64,000 nt of DNA from Eucommia ulmoides (GCA_016647705.1 CM028329.1:16116410-16180409), one strand, 5' to 3'; positions 11,574 through 22,985 are shown, numbered from the stretch's first letter. Translations and numbers: made by a program. The notes: generated by a model from the letters alone, not told the origin.

Positions 11574-12617
11574 TTGAGGTACTCATTGCAGGTTATTCTG
11601 AAAGCATCAATAAGCAAGGAAAAATGGTTCCTGGATAGTGGTTGTTCTTGTCATGTGACGGGTGATAAATATAAATTTACATCTTTAACACTAAAAGACG
11701 GAGGTCATGTGACTTTTGGAGACAAGGCAAATGATAAGATTATCAGTATAGATAATATCGACAATAAGTCTAGTACTATTGAAGATGTGTTATTAGTAGA
11801 CGGTCTTAAACATAATTTGCTTAGTATAAACCAGTTATGTGATGAAAGATATAATGTTATATTTGACAATAATAGATGCATTATTAAGAATAGACATAAT
11901 AGTAGTACATTACTTGTTGCATTAATTGTTGAAAATGTTTACACGTGTCCATTCAAGGATTTTGCTTTATCTGAAAATAGTTGGTTATGGCATAAACATC
12001 TTGGTCATGTAAGTATGGAGTTAATATCTAATTTATCTAAGAAAAGTCTAGTACGTGAATTGCCTACTATAAAATATGTTAAAGATAAAATATGTGATGC
12101 GTATCAATTAGGTAAGTAATCTAGATCATCATTTAAGAAGAAATTGCATACATCTACATCAAAGTGTCTTGAACTATTGCATCTAGACTTGTTTGGTCCT
12201 AATGCCATTACTAGTTTATGAGAGAAATTATATGCATTCATGACTGTTGATGATTACTCTAGACTAACATGGGTATTTTTCTTATCTAAGAAAAGTGATG
12301 TGCCATCTATTTTCTCTAAGTTTTGTAAACGTGTGCAAAATGAGAAACCATCATGCATAATTAATATCCGTAGTAATAGCAGTAGAGAATTTAAAAATAA
12401 TAAGATTATTAGTTATTATGATGAACCTGGATATTCTCACAATTTCTCTACACCAAGAATATTACTACAAAATGGTGTTGTGGAAAGAAAGAATAGGATG
12501 TTGTACGAAATGGCTAAGACTATGCTGAATGAGAATAATCTTCCTAAATATTTTTGGGCCGAAGCGGTAAGTATTGTGTGTCACGTTATTAATAGAGTAT
12601 CTATCCGAAGAGGTTTT
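11574..12617 (+). pseudogene. Co1 copia protease, GAG-pre-integrase and integrase core
   Basis: The first open piece (11574-12119) contains the aspartic protease active site (WFLDSGCSCHVTGD), then the GAG-pre-integrase zinc domain (LWHKHLGHVSMELI). A short stretch with stops keeps LHLDLFGP, the first integrase aspartate. 12240-12617 holds the rest of the rve core (TVDDYSRLTWVF ... QNGVVERKNR), with the catalytic Glu kept. The second catalytic Asp, expected in IRSD.G.EF, reads IRSNSSREF, a G-to-A type loss. The frame is cut at 12617 by a solo LTR and resumes at 14690. Confidence 0.85.
12613..12617 (+). repeat. Target-site duplication GTTTT (left)
   Basis: GTTTT directly precedes TGTTGAACC and is repeated at 14685-14689 directly after the LTR end CCAATA. 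This 5-bp duplication is the size made by plant copia integrases, and it proves that 12618-14684 is one insertion. Confidence 0.85.
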
Positions 12618-14684
12618 TGTTGAACCTAATGTTTTTATGAACAATTAAATGTTGACGGGTTTTATTGAGTGGTTTTAGATTAAAAGTTCCATAAGTTGAA
12701 ATGAGAAAAAGATTTGATCAAAAAGAAGAATTGTCGAAGATGAATTGTTGAAGAAAATGTAATGGGTGCAAAATAGAAATGATGAAGACGTGAAGAGTTT
12801 TGAAGATATTGAAGACAACTAGGTAAAAATTACTATTTACTTATATACTCTTAATGCAACCCGAATTAGAATCACGCAGAACACTTTAAAATGAATTAAT
12901 CTTATGTGTGATTTAGAGGTTTGAAGTGTGTAAAATGGTTTTGGTTAAGTACCTGAGTGAAAATTTGGTTTTAATGCTTAAAATGATAAGTTTTTTGGTC
13001 AATTCTCTCAATCGGCGAAAGGGGTTGGTCGACTAACCAAAATAGTGTGTTTTAGAAATGGAATGGGTGACCTACTGGTCAATACGATCAACCAACAAGT
13101 TGGGTCGGTTGACTAACGAATCCAGTAGCCAAAATAGGAAGAAATGGGGACCTTCTAGTCCAATCCATTAACCGACTGGACTAGCACAATAGTCAAATTA
13201 ATGACCTTTGTGAGGAGTTGGTCAACCGACGGCGAAGGGCCGATCGACCGACGTGGTCAGTTAACATGTTGACTGATTTGTTTTATGGTCAAAATATTTC
13301 AGTTTTGATGATTTCAAGAGAGGATTTTGAGGGAATTTGAAGTATTTTTGAAATATATCGTAATATATATGATTCATATTTAATTGATCTACTTAATTAA
13401 ATATTCTTTTAATTAAAGTGATTAAATACTTCCTATTTCTATAGATTTCGATTTGAAAAAGTTTTAAGAACTAAAATGATTTTTCTAAAACTATTTTTAA
13501 ATGAAAAATATCTATTTTGAATATATATAATATATGGGATCTTGAGATGTCATTTTTAGTAATGACATTTGAAAACTAGCAATTGGAGGTCTAGTTTTAG
13601 GTCGATTTAAAGAGACATGCGAGATTGAGTTTTAGATATCAAGAACATTAGTCTTCTATCATTCTAAGAAAGATATTAATGTTGAAATTTATAAGTTAGA
13701 TTATATTCAAAGTTCTTAATCTAAAGCGTTCGTTGTTTGCGTTACTGGTTTGTGTTCGTTATTGCGAAATCATTATTACTTTTGGTGGATCCCGGTGAGA
13801 TCATTCCAAGCTATCTTTATTGATTTCTTAGATTATTAATTTATTACTTGGTTAAGGTTCTTTAAAAAATTATTTTTGAACTTAATTCTTAAAAATCTTT
13901 TAAAAGCTTTTTATCAAAAAATCTGAATATGTGCTACTTGTGTGCTACATGTTGTTTTTTATAATTAGATTGATTTTTCTCACATTGTATCTATCACATA
14001 ATTATTATTTGGGACATTAATTGAGTATATTTGTATTGAGGTAGTATAAGTTCATTGTGGGAAGAAACTTGCTATTTTTTGTATTTGCGAGTTTGTGTGA
14101 ATTAGACATGTTTGGGTCAGTGTCTAATCAGGGTAGTTAGGGTTTCGATTTTTTTCTGTGAAAAAAATTATGGTCTGATCTTTGTCCTGCAAAAAGATTA
14201 GGTTAGTCTTTTCCCTTGAAAATATTAGATTTTAATTCTTCCTGTAATTGAATTAAGTGTGACTGTAAATGTTCTTCCTAAACCTATAAAAATGATAAGT
14301 GTAATAGTGGTAGGTTAATTCTTAGCCTGTAAAAGAATAAGGATTGTAAAGGTTGATTTTGAACTTGCAAAAAGAATCAAGATAGTTAGGATTTGATTCT
14401 AAGCTTGAGAAAAGAATTAGGTTAGTGTTCAGTCTATAAAAAATATTGTAAGGGTTTGGTTCCTACCTGTGAATGGAATCAGGGTTTAGTGGATTGCCAA
14501 ACTAGGATATGTCGTTATGTATTGCATTGTTACCTTTTTATTTGTTTGGTTGTGCACTTAGCTAAACCCATTTCTGTTGTATAACAAGATAATAATCGAT
14601 TTAGGGAAATTGGTTACTTGTGTTTGATTTAATTTTTTATAACTACCCCATTTACCCTCTCTTAGGTAGCTCTTTGTACCAATA
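12618..14684 (+). mobile_element. Solo copia LTR (2067 bp) inside Co1 integrase
   Basis: It starts TGTTGAACC and ends ACCAATA, where related copies end CCAACA, and is flanked by GTTTT/GTTTT. It matches the LTRs at 4300, 39661, 46441, 50638 and 56640. Near 13015-13275 it carries spaced copies of GGTCAACCGAC/GTCGGTTGACC-type dyads, such as GGTTGGTCGACTAACC at 13023-13038. Later come repeated gatta.gtt/tgatctt units. No internal region is present, so it arose by LTR-LTR recombination after insertion. Small open frames inside are not genes. Confidence 0.9.
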
Positions 14685-14689
14685 GTTTT
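14685..14689 (+). repeat. Target-site duplication GTTTT (right)
   Basis: This is the partner of 12613-12617. Co1 integrase coding similarity restarts at the next bases (AATAAAACC, then the EIWNDKTPNISYFKVFG region). Confidence 0.85.
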
Positions 14690-15438
14690 AATAAAACCCT
14701 AGTGAGATTTGGAATGACAAAACCCCAAATATTTCTTATTTTAAAGTTTTTGGATATAAATGTTTCATTTTAAATAATATGGATAATTTGGATAAATTTG
14801 ATGCCAAATTAGATTATGGTATCTTCCCTGGGTATGCTTTGGATAGTAAAACATATAGAGCGCATAATAAACGTACATTAGTTGTGGAAGAATCTATGCA
14901 TGTAGTATTTGAGGAATCTAATTCACTTGTGTCGAGAAAGGATTTGAATGATGCTGATGCATGTATAATGATTAAGTGAAAGAACCAAAGAGCTGAAATA
15001 GGAAACGAACCATCAAATCCGAAGGATAATGAGCCACAAAATGAAGGGACAATTTTACTACAAGCTATAAAGACAGTTCTGGAACACTTGAAAAAAAGAA
15101 ATTATTGGTAATTTCAAGAAAGGTGTAAGTGCAAGATCTTCCCTTAGAGATTTAGTTAATCTTGCATTTTTATCTCAAATTGAACCCAAGAATATAAACG
15201 AGACTTTAACTGATGAATCTTGGATAGCTGCGATACAAGGGGAATTACTTCAATTTTAGAGAAATAAAATTTGGTCTCTAGTTCCTAGAACCGACTTTCA
15301 TCCTGTTATTGATACTAAATGGATTTATTGTAATAAAAATGATGAAACATGTATGGTAATTAGAAACAAAGTGAGATTAGTAGCACATAGTTATAATCAA
15401 GAAGAAGAGATTGATTATGATAAGACATATGCATATGT
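14690..15438 (+). pseudogene. Co1 integrase C-terminus and start of reverse transcriptase
   Basis: After the solo LTR the copia frame continues: EIWNDKTPNISYFKVFG (about 14703-14755), then 14779-14979 (MDNLDKFDAKLDYGIFPGYA ... RTLVVEESMHVVFEE), the usual end of copia integrase. From about 15210 the RT N-terminus is readable in pieces (IWSLVPRTDFHP, TKWIYCNKNDE, VRLVAHSYNQEEEIDYD) with a stop after LLQF. It ends at 15438 where Gy1 begins. The RT part containing the YVDD box is missing on both sides of Gy1, so a deletion of about 0.4 kb accompanied or followed that insertion. Confidence 0.8.
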
Positions 15439-15745
15439 TGTAAAACCCAATGTTTGCATGTGCATAATTTTAGTTGCATTTAGAACATCTAGAAAATAAT
15501 GAGGTGCATTGCGCTAATTAATATTTAGTTTAAAAATTGTAGGGGTTAATATGTTAATGGTGACTTTAACTTTTAAAAATATTGGAGGTTAATTTGTAAT
15601 TTTAAAAATTACTTTTAAGAGTTTTAGGATTCAATAAATATATAACATTGTCCTAGGGCTATATATGTAATATTAAAAAATTAATAAATAAATAATATCA
15701 TTTAAAAAAATTTAATTAACCTTATCTTCGTGGATAAGGAATAAA

Positions 15746-15746
15746 A

Positions 15747-15782
<36 letters not shown>
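15746..15782. repeat. (AAT)n microsatellite
   Basis: An uninterrupted AAT run of about 12 units lies in the Gy1 5' LTR. The matching position of the 3' LTR carries a shorter run (31535-31561), so this is length variation within the LTR. Confidence 0.9.
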
Positions 15783-15783
<1 letters not shown>

Positions 15784-16002
15784 CTTATCCAAATTGTGGA
15801 AAAAAAAAAAACCACCTAGGGGAGTTGAACATGCGATAATTAAAAATAAAAACAAATTAATAAAATAATAATAATAATAGGTAGATAAGGTTGGCGGTGA
15901 AAACCATTGCTATCCTATATTTATATACATCTATGCATTGTAAAAAAAAAAAGCTTTCGGCCAAAAAGGGAAAAGAGCAGGAACAGGTATCTCACATTTG
16001 TT

Positions 16003-16061
16003 CTCTCTCTCTCTCTCTATATATACACACACATATATATATATATATATGTGTGTGTGTA
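16003..16061. repeat. Compound CT/TA/CA/TG microsatellite
   Basis: Runs of CT, TA, CA, TA and TG follow one another. The 3' LTR partner at 31702-31775 has a longer TA then TG run. ORFs at 15907-16180 arise from this repeat and are not genes. Confidence 0.9.
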
Positions 16062-16503
16062 TAGCAAAAATAAATTGTATATTACGTTTAATTTGTGGGA
16101 CTATTTATACGGACATATATATTTACATGTTAAAATATATACATGGATTTGAGAAATATAGTAGGTATAGACAAATCTAATTTTCGAAGAATACAATTTA
16201 AAATAAAAATTATAAATTTTACTAAAATGATAATTTTTAGTATTCCGTTGACTAATAAAATTTTTTACAGTCGATTAACGTTTTTCTGCTAATTACATTA
16301 TTATTGGGAAGAATTTTATAGTCGTTGTTTTAATAATTTCTGTACAATTAATATTAACCTATGAAAACTAGGTGTTTGATAATTTTGTATAATCAAAAAA
16401 AAAATTGGGAATGGAAAATGGTGCATTTTACGGCCACGCATTGCATAGTAGATTTATTTTAAATAAATTCTTAGTTTAGGCCCTTTGGTGGTTAGGTTTC
16501 CAG

Positions 16504-16767
16504 ATGTTTAGTCGATTTGGGACACCTGTATGCTACCAATGTGGATCATCGAATCATTTTATTAGAGACTGCCCTATGGCGGGTTTAGTGTGTTTCCGTT
16601 GTCATGAGCCAGGCCACAAATCTCCGAATTGTCATAAATTCATTGTTATATCTACACCCTCTGCAAGTATTGTGGGTAGTGTTGACCCTAACAGTGTTCA
16701 GGGGCGTGGTAGAGGATTAGCCGGTAGACCTCCGACTCAAGGTCGTGTATTTGCTACTACCAAGTAG
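16504..16767 (+). pseudogene. Gy1 Gag remnant: two CCHC zinc knuckles
   Basis: Two perfect C-X2-C-X4-H-X4-C motifs occur: CYQCGSSNHFIRDC (residues about 8-21) and CFRCHEPGHKSPNC (about 30-43). They bind nucleic acid in retroelement nucleocapsid. A Gly/Arg-rich tail (GRGRGLAGRPP) follows. The matrix/capsid part is absent because the 5' LTR is fused directly upstream by deletion, so the ATG here is fortuitous. Confidence 0.85.
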
Positions 16768-17279
16768 GATGCCCAAGCTACCCTGGATGTAGTTACATGT
16801 CTCATGTCTTTATATGATAGAGATGCACCTATACTTATCGATCCCGATTCTATGCATTCATTTGTTTCAGCGACCTTTATGATAAATGTAGGCAAATTTC
16901 CTACTTCTCTGTCATATAGTATTATTATCTCTACCCCTATGGGCGAGTCTATTTTGATAGATAGTGCGTATAAAGACAGTCCGCTTCGTATTGGTGATAT
17001 AGAATTGTCGGTGGATCTATTACCCCTGAGTATTCACGATTTTGATGCGATACTGGGTATGGATTTGTTATTCGGTTATCAGGCCACAGTGGATTGTTTT
17101 AAAAAGAAAGTTACATTTCGAGTCGCAGGCGAGCCGGAGTTTATATTTTCGAGGGACAAAATCATTACCCCTGTTAGTTTAATTTCAGCTCTAGAAACTA
17201 GGAAATTATTAAAGAAATAATGTCAGGGATACCTTGCGCATGTGATTGACACCAGTTAGGATGAGGTACGGTGGCAGAT
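16768..17279 (+). pseudogene. Gy1 aspartic protease
   Basis: The open piece 16804-17219 matches the chromovirus protease and protease-RT linker: ILIDPDSMHSFVSATF, later ILGMDLLFGYQATVDC (usually LGMDWL..). The catalytic D-(S/P)-G triad reads D-P-D: the glycine is replaced by Asp, a GGT-to-GAT type change that would disable it. It then runs by frame break into the RT region. Confidence 0.8.
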
Positions 17280-18609
17280 ATCCCAATGGTCGGGAATTTT
17301 CCCGATGTATTTCCAGAAAAATTGCTAGAGTTGCCAGTGGATAGGAAAATTGAGTTCACTATCGAATTACTTCCAGGAACTTCTCCAATATCAATTCCAC
17401 CTTATTGTATGGCACCTACCGAGCTAAAAGAACTGAAAGTTTAGTTGCAAGATCTACTAGACCGCGGGTTTATCAGACCTAGTGTTTCTTCGTGGGGAGC
17501 CCCAGTGTTATTCGTAAAGAATAATGATGGCACACTGAGGATGTTTATTGATTACATGCAACTAAATAAGGTGACGATTAGTAATAAATAAACGTTACCT
17601 AGAATTAATGATCTGTTCGATCAGTTATAGAAGGCTAGGGTATTTTCCAAAATCGATCTCCAATCAGGATATCATTAGCTGAAAGTTAGAGATAGTAATG
17701 TGTTGAAAACAGCGTTCCGTACGAGGTATGAGCATTATGAATTTCTAGTTATGCCATTTGGGTTGACGAATGCCCCGGCTGCTTTTATGGATTTGATGAA
17801 TCAGATCTTCTAGCCTTATTTAGATCAGTTTATCATTGTGTTCATTGATGATATATTGATCTATTCCTAGAATAAAGAAGAACATGCAGAGCATCTCAAG
17901 ATTATGTTGCAGACTTTGCAAGAGAAGAAATTGTATGCGAAATTCAGTAAGTGTGAGTTTTGGTTGGATATAGTTATATTCTTGGGGCATGTTATCTCAG
18001 AGGATGGTATTCAAGTTGACCCAAAGAAAGTCGAAGCCGTCGTTCAGTGGGAAAGACTGAAGAGTATGACAAAGGTTCGAAACTTTTTGGGATTGGCGAG
18101 TTATTATCGTCGGTTTGTGCAGGGATTTTCTGTTATAGCTGCTCCGTTGATCCGATTGACCTGCAAGAAATCTAAATTTGAGTGGATTGACAAATGTGAA
18201 TAGAGTTTTCAAGAGCTAAAAAATCGATTGATATACGCGCCAATACTTTCTCTCCTGATAAAAGGTGGTGGTTTTGTAATTTACAGTGACGTTTCACACC
18301 AGAGGATAGGGTGTGTACTGATGCAACATGGTCACTTGATTACATATGCCTCTCTGTAATTAAAGAATCATGAGCGTAACCACCCGACGCATGATTTGGA
18401 GTTGGCGGCGATTGTGTTTACCCTGAAACTTTGGACACATTATTTGTATGGCAAGATATGCGAGATATATACTAACCACCAGAGTTTGAAATATTTATTT
18501 ACTCAAAAGGAACTAAACCTAAGACAGAGGCATTGGATAGAGTTGATCAAGGACTATGACTGTACTATTCATTACCACCCTGGAAAGGCCAATGTTGTAG
18601 CAGATGTGC
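17280..18609 (+). pseudogene. Gy1 reverse transcriptase and RNase H (Tekay-like chromovirus)
   Basis: It begins VFPEKLLELPVDRKIEF, a Tekay/Del type RT start, followed by [37 protein letters not shown] and the intact catalytic box FIDDILIYS. Then come the connection ([31 protein letters not shown]) and RNase H ([57 protein letters not shown]). Eight in-frame stops interrupt it, six of them TAG, mostly where family members have Gln. The frame is cut at 18609 by Gy2 and resumes at 29538. Confidence 0.9.
18605..18609 (+). repeat. Gy2 target-site duplication (left, TGTGC)
   Basis: It precedes the Gy2 LTR start TGATGTG. The right-hand partner is TGCAC at 29538-29542. Three of five bases match and the two differences are transitions, so the duplication is probable but eroded. 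Confidence 0.5.
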
Positions 18610-19266
18610 TGATGTGTGAAAAACTCCCCCCCCCCAAACTGACCTAGGTATAAAATTCTAAACGGGTCGAATCCGTTATATGGGCTCTGAATTAAAGCCA
18701 GATAAGCCCGTCTGTTAAATGGGCTGGGGCAGCATAAGCCCATGATTCAAACACTGGTTAGGTGATCTATATGAATATATGGGCTGCCACATGATAAGGT
18801 CTATAGTTGGGTATTAATAAGCCCACAATGTCAAAAGCCAAAGAGGAAACAGTAATTTCAGAGTTTCGATCAAAACCTATATACGTTAAGGTAAGTCTGA
18901 ATTGACTGTAATAATTCATGATTAATGGCGACTGTTACAGATATTCTCCCTTTATTACGGGGATAATGGCTATTATACGTAACGGTAGAGAGATACGAAT
19001 AACTGAATGATATTTCCATTCAAGTGATAACAAGCAGATCATCCTACAAAAGGGAATAAGGTAACAGGTAATAGGGGACTAATTTCTAGTGTGTAACTAA
19101 TTCTCACTATATTCAGATTAACTTATTTTCACGCTGTAGGTTCTTTGGCTGACACTACACCAGTGTTCCCATTAGAATTCATTGTTTTGCAGGTAAAGAA
19201 GGAAGATGAAAGACTTTCTAGTACATGTGGAGATTGATACATGACTGGGAATTTTTTACTACATCA
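18610..19266 (+). mobile_element. Gy2 5' LTR (657 bp)
   Basis: It starts TGATGTGTG and ends TACTACATCA. The same boundaries occur at 28885-29537. Over about 400 bases compared by eye the two LTRs differ at around 30 sites, mostly transitions, so the insertion is not recent. A primer site follows directly. A run of 11 C lies at 18626-18636 where the 3' LTR has CTGCCCC. Confidence 0.93.
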
Positions 19267-19290
19267 TTTGGCGCCGTCTGTGGGAACCGA
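19267..19290 (+). other. Gy2 primer-binding site
   Basis: TTTGGCGCCGTCTGTGGGAA begins right after the LTR end. This TGGCGCCGTCTGTGGG type of site is characteristic of Tat-lineage Ty3/gypsy elements and marks minus-strand DNA priming by a host tRNA. Confidence 0.85.
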
Positions 19291-19313
19291 ACGAAACACA
19301 CTACGTTGCTGAT

Positions 19314-20725
19314 ATGAGGCAATTGCGAACTAAGGCACCGGTGACTAGTCAGAATAATAACTTACCACCACCTTCAGTCCTAGACATACCTGAGGAACAA
19401 CACGAAGATGATCATTCGCAGCAGCGTGAAGAGATTCCGTCTGATATGCCATCTATTGCAGTAAATATGGATGCGAAGATAGACGCTCTTAACGCGAAAA
19501 TGGCCGAGATGGTAGAAACTATCAAGTACATGGCTAGCATAATCACTAACAACAGGTCACAGTTCAATACGAGCACTCATGGAGTCAGGGGGGATGTAGA
19601 AACTCCACGATATGTTGATCCACAATTTTATGAATAACGGCCTGCCCATAGAGAGGCCAGTCATCAACCAGAACGAGGGACCAGTATTCAAACTGAGACT
19701 GTTGATTCACATTAACATAGCAGGAGTCAAATGGAGAGAGTTCGACCTCTGGATGAGCTGGATGCATTATTAAAGGGAACTGATATGCCTTTCTCCCCTG
19801 AAATACTGGCTATCCCACTTTCTGAAAGATTCGATCCAACGAAGTTTGAAAAGTACGATGGGAGAACTGATCTGGTGGACCATATCCGACAGTTCAAACA
19901 TGTCTTGAATTTGTATAATTCCAGTGATTCCACCATTTGCAGAGCTTTTGCGACCACTTTGAAGGGATCAACACTTGAATGGCTGCATTCTCTTCCCACG
20001 AACTCTATAACGTCGTTTAATGAGTTCGGAAAGACGTTCATTAACCGTTTCATAACCTGTCAGAGGTTAATGAAAGGATCAGATTTTCTGCTAGCTCTGC
20101 ATCAAGAGAAAGGAGAAACTTTGCGTCAGTATATAAGTCGGTTTAATGAGGAACTGACTTGCATTGAGGGATGTGATACAAACCTTATTATTAATGCTTT
20201 TACATCAGGTTTGCATCTTGGCCGATTCCAAGATTTTTTAACCAAAAAGTGGCCTCGAAGTATGACGGAGCTAATGGAGAAATCCAAGTCTTACATGAAG
20301 CTAGAAGATGTAAAATTGGCTAGGGAAGGCAGGGGGTTATTTCGTGATCATCCCAGGAAACATGAGAAATATATTGGCAAGACTAAAACTGGCACGTCTG
20401 ATCGACGTAAAGACCAATCAAAGAATTCAAATTCCAAGCCAACAGTTCGCCAGGAACCAGGTCTTCCTGGATTACACATGCCAATATCTCGGATCTTGCA
20501 GGAGATTCATACGTCATATATAATTCAATGGCCTCCCAGACAGACCACTAAGTCGAATAGGAAGAATCGTTCTAAGTATTGAGATTTCCATAAAGATCAT
20601 GGTTACAATACAGACGATTGTTGGGAGCTTCAAAAGGAGATCGGGCGACTTGCGAACTTGGGACAATTGCGGGATTACATGCAAGATCGTCCCAAGGACA
20701 AGAAGAGGCCCATAAATGATAACTG
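19314..20725 (+). pseudogene. Gy2 Gag
   Basis: The ATG at 19314 opens a 107-codon Gln/Glu-rich lead with a helical stretch (NMDAKIDALNAKMAEMVETI). Stops near 19635 and 19712 follow, then a long frame 19731-20582 with the Retrotrans_gag core: FDPTKFEKYDGRTDLVDHIR, then TLKGSTLEWLHSLPTNSI, then FINRF. Next is the Arg/Lys-rich tail and a Tat-type FH.DHG..T.DCW zinc-like motif (20580-20630) whose first Cys position is a TGA stop. The role is capsid and RNA packaging. Confidence 0.85.
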
Positions 20726-21492
20726 AGGAGAAGAACGTTGAGACAGAGAGTAAATGGAAAAGCATCCTAAAGAAAATCGAGAGGTAATCTTTATGATAAA
20801 TTCCTTCGGACTGAATACTGGGGAATCCAATCGTGCACGAAAAAGAAAAGTGCGTGAAGCGACGTTGGAACGTTATTATGGGGAGTCGTTGGCAGTGACA
20901 AAGCCAGGCCCTATTATCTCTTTTTTCTGAGGATGATTGTAGAGGGATTGTCCACCTACATGAAGATGCCTTAGTCATATCTTTGTGGATCTCAAGCTTC
21001 CAGGTCCGACGTATCTTGATTGATAATGGTAGCTCAGCAAACATTATCTTTGTTAGTACTTTGAAACAGATGGGAGTGTCAAGCTCAGACGTGAGCTCAA
21101 CACAGACTGTTATGGTCGAATTTAATGGCGAGCTTACTTCTCCTTATGGCAAAATTATTTTGTCAGTCACCTCTAATAAGGAGGAGCAAGGTTACACCAA
21201 GGCCACAGAGTTCATGGTGATAGACTCTATATCGCCATACAATGCCATTCTGGGCCATCCCTGGTTGCACGCAATGAGAGCTATAGTGTTAACGTGTCAT
21301 CAATGCGTGAAATATGCCAGAGGAGATTCAGTGGCAGTTATAAGGGGAGATCAAGCCTTTTCAAGGCATTGTTTTGCCATAGCTATGGAAGCAAAAGCTC
21401 TCATTTATAGCAATCAAAGAAAGTTCATGAAGCAGGTCCATTTGTCGATTCGGCAGGAGAAATTGATGATTTCAGATAACAGTCTAGTGTGA
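20726..21492 (+). pseudogene. Gy2 aspartic protease region
   Basis: The open piece 20983-21492 carries the protease start RRILIDNGSSANIIFVSTL. The active triad, usually D-x-G, reads D-N-G, the common Tat-lineage form. NAILGHPWLHAMRAIV follows, matching the Tat protease C-terminal motif LGRPWL.. . The part before 20983 is broken by stops near 20725 and 20929. The domain itself looks largely preserved. Confidence 0.8.
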
Positions 21493-22580
21493 TTCAACCT
21501 GCTGAGCAAGTTAAACAGATAACTTTCAATAACGGTACTCAGAAGCTTATGATTGGCGAATCATTAAGCCAGACTGAAGAGGAGGAGATGAGGAAACTGC
21601 ATCAAATGAACTTGGATATATTTGCCTAGTCGCCGGCTGATATGAAAGGAATAAGTACTAATGTTGCTATTTATTGTTTGGACATTTGCAGATCATATCC
21701 TCCAATTCGTCAAAAAAGAAGAACGTTCAGCCCTGAGAAAGAATAAGTAATTAGAGCTGAAGTGAAGAAATTGCTTTCTATTGGCCACATTAGAGAAGTG
21801 ACATACCCCAGATGGTTGGCTAATCCAATTATTGTAAAAAAGAAGAATGAAAAATGGAGGATGTGTGTGGATTTTATTAATCTGAATCAAGCATGCCCTA
21901 AAGATTATTATCCGATGCCAATGATTGATCAGATGGTTGATGTTGCTGCCGGGCACCAACGCCTATCCATGATGGATGCTTACTCAGGCTACAATCAAAT
22001 CCGCATAGATCAGCAAGATGAGGAAGGGACATCATTTATCACACCAAAAGATACTTATTATTATAAGGTAATGCCATTCGGTTTGAGAAATGCAGGTGCT
22101 ACTTACCAGCGGTTGGTGAATCGCATTTTTCAAGATCAAATTGGGACCACCATGGAAGTTTATATAAATGATATGCTGGTCAAAAGTTCTAAGCAAACAG
22201 ATCATCTCTCCCATTTAGCTGAAGTTTTTTCTATTTTAAGAAAGTATGATATGAAGTTGAATCCTGAAAAATGCGCTTTTGGTGTCACTTTTGGCAAGTT
22301 TCTTAGTTTTGTAGTTAATCAACTCGGCATTATAGTAGATTCAGGACAGATAGAAGCTGTCAAAAATCTAAAATCCTCTTCTTCTATACGAGAATTTCAA
22401 GTATTGACTGGAAGATTGGCAGCATTAGATAGATTCATCTCAAAATTTACTGATAGGTGTATGCCCTTCTTCAAAATTTTGAGGGGAAACAAGACCTTTC
22501 AGTGGGATGATGACTGTGAGCGTGCTTTTCAGTTTATAAAAGATTATTTGGGTTTAGTAGAAATACTGGCAAAGGTATAG
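21493..22580 (+). pseudogene. Gy2 reverse transcriptase
   Basis: After a lead broken by TAG (21628) and TAA, the frame 21762-22580 holds the RT palm: KWRMCVDFINLNQACPKDYY, MMDAYSGYNQIRI, MPFGLRNAGATYQRLVN. The catalytic Y-x-D-D box reads YINDM: the first Asp is Asn, so polymerase activity would be lost. The thumb/connection (FGVTFGKFLSFVV, LTGRLAALDRFISKFTDRC) is intact. CPKD and ATYQRLVN are typical of Tat-lineage RT. Confidence 0.9.
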
Positions 22581-22985
22581 CCAGGAGAAGAGTTGAAGCT
22601 GTACTTGGCAGTAACCCCAGTGGCAGTAAGTGCTGCACTGGTTCAAGAATATGCAGGAGGGCAGAGGCCAGTCTACTACGTCAGCAAATCGTTGGTTTCA
22701 GCTGAAACCTGTTATACAGAGTTAGAAAAATTAGCATTAGCTTTGGTAATTGCTGCTAGAAAGCTCCGACCTTATTTCCAAGCACATGTAGTAACCATGC
22801 TGACTTTATACCCACTCCGGGTAGTAATGCATAGACCAGAAGCATCTGGATGTCTAATGAAATGGACTGTAGAGCTGGGTGAATTTTTCATCCAGTATAA
22901 ACCCATAACAACAATCAAAGGGCAAACTTTAGCTGACTTCATTGCTGAATTTACTGTTCTACAGCCCAATGGAAGTTATGGGTTG
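22581..22985 (+). pseudogene. Gy2 Ty3/gypsy RNase H domain
   Basis: The frame 22593-23003 encodes the RT-associated RNase H: LYLAVTPVAVSAALVQE, RPVYYVSKSL, ETCYTELEKLALALVIAARK, WTVELGEFFIQYKP, GQTLADFIAEF. This domain normally degrades RNA in the RNA/DNA hybrid. Tat elements keep this older RNase H beside the second, archaeal-like one that follows. A TAG at 22578 separates it from RT. Confidence 0.85.

Larger units (their letters stand above)
15439..16499 (+). mobile_element. Gy1 5' LTR, truncated at its 3' end
   Basis: It starts TGTAAAACCC and matches the 3' LTR from 31132 (TGTAAGACTC), both continuing tgtttgcatgtgcataat. Similarity runs to ccctttggtggttaggtt (about 16499). There the 5' copy jumps straight into Gag zinc-knuckle sequence, while the 3' copy at 37777 continues for roughly 700 more bases. 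A deletion therefore removed the LTR end, the primer site and most of gag. It contains an (AAT)n run near 15746-15782 and a CT/TA/CA/TG microsatellite at 16003-16061. Confidence 0.85.

Noticed and set aside
15907-16180. Small ORFs in the Gy1 5' LTR
   Set aside because: They read through a CT/TA/TG microsatellite (SLSLSIYTHTYIYIYM-like peptide) and lie inside an LTR.
16504-16767. Cellular CCHC zinc-finger gene
   Set aside because: Two knuckles followed by protease, RT, RNase H and an LTR at each side identify retroelement Gag.
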